Source: Pedobacter sp. V48
Lineage (GTDB): Bacteria > Bacteroidota > Bacteroidia > Sphingobacteriales > Sphingobacteriaceae
DNA length: 45,912 bases
NCBI RefSeq assembly: GCF_000523515.1
Contig: NZ_AWRU01000032.1
Location: forward strand, 281,237 to 327,148
Reading direction: 5' to 3'
Shown: positions 40,787 to 45,912 of the stretch, one piece after another
Layout: the number at the start of each line of letters is the position of its first letter
How positions within the stretch are numbered: the stretch's first letter is position 1
Made by a program: the position numbers and the translations under genes
Notes under the pieces: generated by a model
What the model saw: the letters and a program-made list of their open reading frames with translations, nothing else
The model's database searches: none
What the model was told of the DNA's origin: nothing

Positions 40787-40947
40787 ACGCCAAGAAAGTC
40801 ATCTATCAGAATGTCAGCAAGCAGGTTAAAAAATTCTAATAGCTGTTTTGCTTCCTGGGTGTTAACGATTATACCATCTTTTTTTAATGTATCAAGCACA
40901 TATTGCGGGGTGATTTTGTCATTATATATTTCCATAGGCATCTGCAT
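40783..40947 (-). CDS. Small helical protein coupled to the serine recombinase
   Basis: 54 residues from ATG 40947, with alternative in-frame ATGs at 40941 and 40935. It reads MQMPMEIYNDKITPQYVLDT, LKKDGIIVNTQEAKQLLEFF, NLLADILIDDFLGV. The stop overlaps the recombinase start in an ATGA, a strong sign of translational coupling. The pattern ITPQYVLDTLKKDGIIVNTQEAKQLLEF recalls small proteins I remember near mobile genes in Bacteroidota. Its function is not known to me; a regulatory or DNA-binding accessory for recombination is possible. Confidence 0.6.
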   Translation of the reverse strand: MQMPMEIYNDKITPQYVLDTLKKDGIIVNTQEAKQLLEFFNLLADILIDDFLGV

Positions 40948-40980
40948 TTAAATGCAATGATCAATATTTATGTAATGTTC

Positions 40981-41010
40981 TATAGGGGACTTTATCGGGG
41001 ACTCCGTATA
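40981..41010. other. Repeat cluster, candidate recombination (att) site
   Basis: A 30-base stretch bounded by TATA on both sides contains two direct GGGGACT copies (40985-40991 and 40997-41003, period 12). Its outer ends are symmetric (TATA-n-GG and CC-n-TATA), and T/A-rich DNA follows. It lies just upstream of the recombinase operon, where attachment sites of serine integrases are often found. No second copy was seen elsewhere in the window. Confidence 0.3.
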
Positions 41011-41159
41011 TTTTTTTTATCCCATAGGTTGAGTTTAGATGAAAATGAAGATACCCTTAAAACATTTGGAGGGTATTTTATTTGTTTTGAGTGATATTTA
41101 TATTAAAAAAACCATAATGGTCAGTTTGGGATCGTTAATTACTAGATACATAAATACTG

Positions 41160-41167
41160 TAGATTTG
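41160..41167 (+). promoter_or_regulatory. -7 promoter box of the SIR2-like gene
   Basis: TAGATTTG matches TAnnTTTG exactly, 25 bases before the ATG at 41193. The nearest upstream TTG is about 31 bases away, too far for a standard -33. The leader would be about 20 bases. Confidence 0.45.
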
Positions 41168-41192
41168 TTGTCATTCAAATTGATACTCAATA

Positions 41193-42041
41193 ATGACACG
41201 AGAAGAGATAATCGAAAAGGCCAAGAAAGGTTTTATACCAGCACCATCTCCGATGACAAAATCAAATAAAATCACGTTAGCTGTAGGGGCTGGCGCTGTT
41301 GAAAACGCATGGAATCCTGTGATTAAAGCTTTGCAAAATGATTTTGAATTCGAGATAGATGGAGATTGTGCAAATAGTTATTTGGCTAGGATTGTTTACT
41401 TAACCAGATTTTATACGCATCCAAAAGCGACATTGTTAAAAGAGATGCTAAGTAATGTTAAGAGGGTTAAATTAGGCATTTGTAAACAACTGAAAAAAGC
41501 AGAACAAGCAAAGAGTATCAGAGCAAGGAAAGACCTATCTTCTATTCTACATAAATTTGTTTTTTCCGATGACTTGGCAAGTTTAATGGTTCTTAATACT
41601 AACTGGGATACGGTAATGGATAAAGCAATAAATAAATTAGCAGAGCCATATTACGAGCATATACCTGTGATTCATATTCACGGAGAAGCAAGTCAACCCG
41701 ATAGTTTGTATCTCCCTTCTGAAATGGCTGTCGAGGCCTATAGAACTGAAAAGGAATCAGAAGATTTTTCTACAATGCATAGAAATGTATGGTCATCCAT
41801 GGAATTATCCTCCAAAACTATATTATACGGCTTATCACTGGATCCGTTAGATGCTGAACTTTGCCAGACACTTGCGGCAGGTTGGTCAACACCAAAATGT
41901 CAGGAGATTATTATTATTGATCCCCAACATGAAAAAATAGCAAAACGCGTAAAAATGTTAACCGATAAGCGATATAAAACAGAAATAACAGGATATCTGC
42001 CATGGGATCTCAGTAATAAAACTGTATATCAAACTAAATAG
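41193..42041 (+). CDS. Stand-alone SIR2-like protein, probable defence NADase
   Basis: 282 residues. SIR2-type Rossmann features: LAVGAGAVENAW (about 29-40, the NAD-binding GAG loop), LNTNWDTVMDKAI (134-146, the usual T-x-N-[YW]-D), HIHGE with catalytic His163, and LYGLSLDPLDAEL (about 211-223), resembling the GxSLxDxd segment of SIR2_2 defence proteins. No partner domain is fused. Such SIR2 domains deplete NAD in Thoeris, DSR, Avs and Argonaute systems. Location beside recombinases and a STAND NTPase supports defence. The gene is convergent with that NTPase, so it may work alone. NAD hydrolysis is an inference. Confidence 0.78.
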   Translation: MTREEIIEKAKKGFIPAPSPMTKSNKITLAVGAGAVENAWNPVIKALQNDFEFEIDGDCANSYLARIVYLTRFYTHPKATLLKEMLSNVKRVKLGICKQLKKAEQAKSIRARKDLSSILHKFVFSDDLASLMVLNTNWDTVMDKAINKLAEPYYEHIPVIHIHGEASQPDSLYLPSEMAVEAYRTEKESEDFSTMHRNVWSSMELSSKTILYGLSLDPLDAELCQTLAAGWSTPKCQEIIIIDPQHEKIAKRVKMLTDKRYKTEITGYLPWDLSNKTVYQTK

Positions 42042-42121
42042 ACTCTCCGCCAGTTACATATCTAATTAAACAATTCTCTAATAAATCCATTCCATAATAA
42101 TATGTGTTGACAAAAAATGAA

Positions 42122-44473
42122 TCAATTTTTACTGAAAAGTCTATCAATCTCCACCCATGGATCTTCAAAAGGTTTGCTTTCTGATATGGGCGTAGGCGAG
42201 AAATCATCATCATCCCAGTTATTCATATACTGTTCTTGTATATCGTTTACAATTCTTGAAGCATCTAGTTCGTATTCATGATCCATTTCATCAAAATAAT
42301 CACCTAATGATATGCCATTAACAAACTCAATATATCGATCCCAAACGTGATCTCGAACTCGGTTTTCAGCACTTGACATACCGTACTCGCCAATATAGCG
42401 GATTAGATCATTTTCATCGTGATAGATGTCTTTAATCATATCTGAAAAAACCGCACCTAACTTGAGTTGGAGTTGCAGCTTGTTGTTATTGTTATCCAGA
42501 AATGTACTGAAATCCTGATTGTATATTTTAAAGAGTTCTTTGAAATGATCGAAATCGTTCTCTATTTCGACATTATTTAACATACCAAGGATTAGCCTTT
42601 CAAAGTGAGTTTTGATCTTCTTGATAACTTCGGGCCACTCTTCATGTAAGCCAATACACCAGATTAGAAAAGAAAGCTTCCCTGAATTAATAAAAGATAG
42701 ATCAGCGACTATTTTTTCTACTAAATCACTAGCGATATGTTGAATGCTTGAGATATTTGGCTCAAAGAAGGACTGAAGCAAATCCAAAATCTGAAGTGGA
42801 ACACAAGACCTGTCTTCAATTGACTTTAATTCGCTGAATTTTGGTGTTAATACTTGAAAAAGCTCCTGGCGGATACTTGGTTCTATGTAAACTTTGTCAT
42901 TAATTTTTACGTCAAAATAGACTGTGATCTGTTCAACGTAAACGACAGAACTTAAAGTCGCTATGATTTCCGCATTATTTCCTTTCATATACCCAAGAAG
43001 AAAATCAACAATTGAAGGATTAAAAAAAGTATACAGGTTTTTACTGGTACTAGAATCGTGTACTGCATTTACAAAGCCATTGAGAACTTTCTTTAATGAA
43101 TGCTGGAATGCTCTTGGATTACGCTGTATGTTGTTATTTTTGATTTCATACCTGTATCTTGATTCGAAAGCAATCAATAATTGATCTTCTGGGACATTAT
43201 TTCCACCAAGAGTGAACAAGCATAACAAAAGATATCTGTCTTCGTTACTAAGTTGCTTTTCAAATGCATATTCCCAGATCTCGTCAGGGTGTTCGAGCTT
43301 GTCGTAAATATAATCCTTAACTGTTTTAAATCCAGACCCCTTATATTTGGATTCATCGGTAATGAATTGGATCAACCTTGGAAAATAGTTGCGATGCTGA
43401 ATGATGTTCTTGTAAACTTCTTTATTGAAAAAGGACTGTCGAAATTCCTTACCAAGTTGGCTGAAGAAAACATGATTGTAAAGTATAGTTGCTTTATCCA
43501 ACATAGAGTACTGCTGGAGTTTTAGTTCATATTGTGAAAGTGTAGTTAACCCACTATTTTTAAGATGCTCATAGTCATACTTCGCTTGGTTTAGGATGGT
43601 AGTCCTAGATGTTAATACTAAGTATTTATTTTTAGCGAACTGAAATTTTTGCATGAAACTAATGAGTTTATTCTCTGGATTTTTTTGGGTTTTAATGTCA
43701 TGAAGATTGGCCCCAAGAAAATCATCGATGAAAAATATCTGTTTTTTAAGCGGATCGTCTGAAAACGCATGTTCAACTTCCGCGATCCGCCCATCGCAAT
43801 ATACCAAGTCATACCCCCTGGCTAGACGCTCACAGATGAGCATAAAGGCCAACGTAGTTTTACCCACTCCTGGTGCTCCGGATATGATCAAGAATTTGTT
43901 TTCTGAGAGTTTGGAAATTGCATTATTAAAATTTGAGGTTAGCACATAAAGTTTGGTATTTGCAACGATTTTCGCCCGATGGAATTCGGAGTTATAAACG
44001 GAAGCATGATGCAATATATTCAACATCACATTAGTACTAGTCAACCATAGTTTAAAGAATTTTTTCTCCACCTCCGGGTTTCGACTCAATAGATTTTCAA
44101 TCCGTTTTCTGCCATAGATGTCATTTGTGTTGCGAACATAAGGTGTTAATACGGCTTTAATGTCTCTGGCCTGCGCAGGTGAAAGGGGAAGCGTAGTCGC
44201 TACAATATATCTGCCTGGAGTCGGAGACATCTTTTTAAGATTTGACAATTCTGTATTCTTCAATTTTTCTAGTAGAAGAGAGTATGAAGAATTGATATAA
44301 TGCTTGCACTGGACTACAATCTCGTTTTCAACTTTTCCGGCAAATACCAAGTCAATACCTCCATCTCTTCCAGCCTTAAATACCTGAAAATTGACCCCAT
44401 AATGAATGTCGTAAAGTTCCTTGCAAAGATCCTCAAACTCTTTGTCGTTTAACACATCTAGGTTGTATTTCAT
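42122..44473 (-). CDS. Mrr-like nuclease fused to an nSTAND3-type NTPase
   Basis: 783 residues. N-terminal restriction-endonuclease-like (Mrr) domain: FEDLCKELYDIHYGVNFQVF, GRDGGIDLVFAG (Asp41) and VVQCKHY (Gln55, Lys57), the PD-(D/E)XK set in Q-x-K form. NTPase domain of the nSTAND3 type: lead-in YVLTSNFNNAISKLSENKFL, Walker A GAPGVGKT (199-206), Walker B QIFFIDDFLG (245-254), sensor LVLTSRTTIL. The remaining 480 residues are helical (winged-helix and a repeat-like sensor, unassigned). The layout resembles Avs-type antiviral STAND proteins, which cut DNA upon sensing a phage protein, although Avs proteins are usually longer. Its own 100-base leader separates it from the next gene. Confidence 0.85.
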   Translation of the reverse strand: MKYNLDVLNDKEFEDLCKELYDIHYGVNFQVFKAGRDGGIDLVFAGKVENEIVVQCKHYINSSYSLLLEKLKNTELSNLKKMSPTPGRYIVATTLPLSPAQARDIKAVLTPYVRNTNDIYGRKRIENLLSRNPEVEKKFFKLWLTSTNVMLNILHHASVYNSEFHRAKIVANTKLYVLTSNFNNAISKLSENKFLIISGAPGVGKTTLAFMLICERLARGYDLVYCDGRIAEVEHAFSDDPLKKQIFFIDDFLGANLHDIKTQKNPENKLISFMQKFQFAKNKYLVLTSRTTILNQAKYDYEHLKNSGLTTLSQYELKLQQYSMLDKATILYNHVFFSQLGKEFRQSFFNKEVYKNIIQHRNYFPRLIQFITDESKYKGSGFKTVKDYIYDKLEHPDEIWEYAFEKQLSNEDRYLLLCLFTLGGNNVPEDQLLIAFESRYRYEIKNNNIQRNPRAFQHSLKKVLNGFVNAVHDSSTSKNLYTFFNPSIVDFLLGYMKGNNAEIIATLSSVVYVEQITVYFDVKINDKVYIEPSIRQELFQVLTPKFSELKSIEDRSCVPLQILDLLQSFFEPNISSIQHIASDLVEKIVADLSFINSGKLSFLIWCIGLHEEWPEVIKKIKTHFERLILGMLNNVEIENDFDHFKELFKIYNQDFSTFLDNNNNKLQLQLKLGAVFSDMIKDIYHDENDLIRYIGEYGMSSAENRVRDHVWDRYIEFVNGISLGDYFDEMDHEYELDASRIVNDIQEQYMNNWDDDDFSPTPISESKPFEDPWVEIDRLFSKN

Positions 44474-44573
44474 ACTTGGGTTTAGTTATGTTTTAAAGCT
44501 ATGTAAATCAGGACAGGATATAAACTTGTTCGGTCCTAAGTCTATTTGTAAATAAATTATCAAATATTCAGAG

Positions 44574-45152
44574 TTAGTATGCCATGAGGCAATCTAATAG
44601 TTGGTCTTTAGAAATAATAAGCAGGTTGCTGGTATTGAAGGTTGGTTTACCAACATCATATAAAAATTCAAAATAACGATAGAGGTTAAGGAAAGCGCGG
44701 TGTTTTGTCTCATTAAACCCAATGGCTATTCCAACTTTACCAAGTGTGGAAGCATTGATCGCACCGCCCATTAGATGCTTTCTACTGACGTTATTTTCAA
44801 TCTCTATTGCTATAAAACATCTTCCGTTGTAATTGGTGTGTTCAAGGTCATGAAGTTTCCTTGATACTAGATCGTTTCGATATTCAGGAAGGGTTTGACT
44901 TGTTATTATTTGAAGATTTTCTAGGTGGATCTCTGTCAATTGCTCAAAAAAACTCTTATGACCATTGAATAAATCTAGGTGTTCTTCGGTTTTTTGATTG
45001 CCATCCTCGATCGCAAATGGCCCAAGCGCAATATCCAAACGCGGTGCATAGAGTCCGTGTTTCATCTTTGAACTCCATTCATTTTTGGTTTCCAACTCAA
45101 ATCTATGCTCGAATTCTGATTGCAAAAGTAATTGATATTCTGAGACTGTCAT
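44574..45152 (-). CDS. Possible PD-(D/E)XK-fold protein paired with an SMC-like ATPase
   Basis: 192 residues, not assigned to a named family. The core pattern is YAPRLDIALGPFA (Asp40), then CFIAIEIENNVSRKHLMGGA (Glu117, Glu119, Lys125) and INASTLGKVGIAIGF. A conserved-looking Asp, an E-x-E strand and a nearby Lys, followed by a helix and another strand, fit restriction-endonuclease folds with a shifted Lys. The start codon overlaps the stop of the upstream ATPase gene by one base (TAATG), so the two proteins are probably made in fixed ratio and act together. Nuclease activity is inferred, not shown. Confidence 0.6.
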   Translation of the reverse strand: MTVSEYQLLLQSEFEHRFELETKNEWSSKMKHGLYAPRLDIALGPFAIEDGNQKTEEHLDLFNGHKSFFEQLTEIHLENLQIITSQTLPEYRNDLVSRKLHDLEHTNYNGRCFIAIEIENNVSRKHLMGGAINASTLGKVGIAIGFNETKHRAFLNLYRYFEFLYDVGKPTFNTSNLLIISKDQLLDCLMAY

Positions 45153-45912
45153 TATTTCCTTATAAACTGATATTTGTTTTCGCGTTTATAAAAAGCTTCC
45201 TTACCGCCTTCTAATGACACTAATACATCCCTTGTTTTAGTATTTTCGATTGTGGTGCCCTGCAAGATTGTGAATCCGGATTTCTCATCATTACTTAATA
45301 TTTGGATAAACTCAGCGTCCCCGTTAACTACAAAATTTGCGTTGTGTGTAGCAAAAATTATTTGCCTGTTTTGCTTTGATTGCTTGATCACATCTACAAG
45401 ATAATTTGCGATTAAAAGGCTGTCCAGATGTGCTTCCGGTTCATCAATTATTATGGGATTATTGCCCAGCAACAACAGTATAACCAGAACCGCAGTGCAT
45501 CTCTGTCCGAATGATGACGATTCGACTGGTCGGCCATCATATAACACATTTATTTTTTTAAAAGCTTTATGATCTAAGAAATTTCTTTCGCATAAGCACC
45601 TATATGCCTCAAAGCTGGAATCCTCTTGGAATAAGTCATAAAGAAATGTTTTAGCAGAACTTGTACTACTGTGACCTTTTATTGCAATTAAAAAAGTTTG
45701 TTTGTCAGTAATTGTTTTTGGGTCCTGACAGAACAAAATGTCTTTAAGAACAGCATCACCCTTATGGTTGCTTTGATTTATACGTCCTTCAAATAACGAC
45801 TTGAAATTGCTAAAAATTTCATCTTTTGCGGCTTGTTCATCAAAATCCAAACTCAGCGAAATTGGCTTTATTGATGGGTTGTCAATATCCTCCAACACCT
45901 TGCTTATTTCAA
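45152..45912 (-). CDS. TrlF/SMC-like AAA ATPase, C-terminal part (5' end outside window)
   Basis: The frame is open to the right edge, so only the last 250 or so residues are present; no start codon is assigned. It contains an ABC/SMC signature (SSFGQRCTAVLVILLLLGNN), Walker B PIIIDEPEAHLDS and H-loop IFATHNANFVVNG, all expected of the C-terminal half of an SMC-like ATPase. The block GQRCTAVLVILLLLGNNPII matches my memory of the TrlF-family AAA-like ATPases, which are long (about 900 residues) and begin with a PHP-type domain. The Walker A is therefore missing from view. Coupled by TAATG to the next gene. Confidence 0.8.
   Translation of the reverse strand, partial: EISKVLEDIDNPSIKPISLSLDFDEQAAKDEIFSNFKSLFEGRINQSNHKGDAVLKDILFCQDPKTITDKQTFLIAIKGHSSTSSAKTFLYDLFQEDSSFEAYRCLCERNFLDHKAFKKINVLYDGRPVESSSFGQRCTAVLVILLLLGNNPIIIDEPEAHLDSLLIANYLVDVIKQSKQNRQIIFATHNANFVVNGDAEFIQILSNDEKSGFTILQGTTIENTKTRDVLVSLEGGKEAFYKRENKYQFIRK

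Larger units (their letters stand above)
37737..45912. mobile_element. Putative integrated element with defence cargo (right end not in window)
   Basis: Directly after the tRNA-Val pair come two serine recombinases, a coupled micro-gene and then only defence-type genes (SIR2-like, Mrr-nSTAND3, nuclease/ATPase pair), with looser spacing than the host genes to the left. The left border is inferred from the tRNA and the recombinase that ends in it. The far border and att sites are not visible, so extent and mobility are uncertain. Confidence 0.55.

Noticed and set aside
41039..41269. A 76-residue plus-strand frame overlapping the start of the SIR2-like gene
   Set aside because: It overlaps the supported SIR2 start in another frame, runs across the promoter box and has no recognisable features.
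1..45912. CRISPR array, rRNA operon or riboswitch
   Set aside because: No regularly spaced direct repeats, rRNA signatures or recognisable aptamer cores were seen on either strand.

Overview
The window reads as a chromosomal segment of a Bacteroidota bacterium, most likely of the Sphingobacteriaceae (Pedobacter or Mucilaginibacter relatives). The evidence is low-GC DNA, BshA for bacillithiol synthesis, an OstA-like protein, SurA-like chaperones, two large TonB/plug-type proteins, the MutL-rhomboid-rhomboid-phosphatase gene order, and many promoters of the Bacteroidota type (-33 TTG, -7 TAnnTTTG). The genus is inferred from protein character only, not from an rRNA gene.

Positions 1-37400 look like ordinary host chromosome. 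In order they hold: bshA (cut by the window edge) and a small membrane protein; tilS divergent from an OstA-like envelope gene, with rdgB and a possible HolD-like gene; an envelope folding cluster (a shortened PpiC/SurA-type protein, SurA, MoxR ATPase); a GDPD-like protein that lacks its catalytic residues and an NTF2-like protein; a minus-strand run mutL, rhomboid, rhomboid, EEP phosphatase, cysS; a secreted beta-lactamase-fold hydrolase; a Met-rich DUF1579 protein, a 2OG-Fe(II) oxygenase and periplasmic MsrA; an outer-membrane barrel; a nitroreductase; an MG2/plug-domain surface protein; a PadR-PspC operon; a DAC-domain (DACNV-type) protein; a TonB receptor divergent from an MntR/DtxR-type regulator; a DUF2130 nuclease-like gene, rlmF, dgkA and recO.

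At 37506-37736 lie two almost identical tRNA-Val(UAC) genes in a 153-bp tandem duplication. From there to the right end the content changes to accessory DNA. There are two tandem large serine recombinases, the first of which runs antisense into the second tRNA and stops in its anticodon loop. A tiny gene is coupled to the second recombinase, and an unusual repeat cluster could be an attachment site. The cargo looks like antiviral defence: a stand-alone SIR2-like protein, an Mrr-nSTAND3 NTPase, and a coupled pair made of a possible PD-(D/E)XK protein and a TrlF/SMC-like ATPase, which is cut by the window edge.

The observations most worth following up are: five genes whose consensus -7 box ends exactly four bases before the start codon, which predicts leaderless mRNAs; a GDPD pseudoenzyme with His/Glu/Asp replaced by Asn/Gln; metalloregulator and PadR operators placed inside recognisable promoters; a GH3-remnant/beta-lactamase protein; and the recombinase-tRNA junction with the defence cargo behind it.
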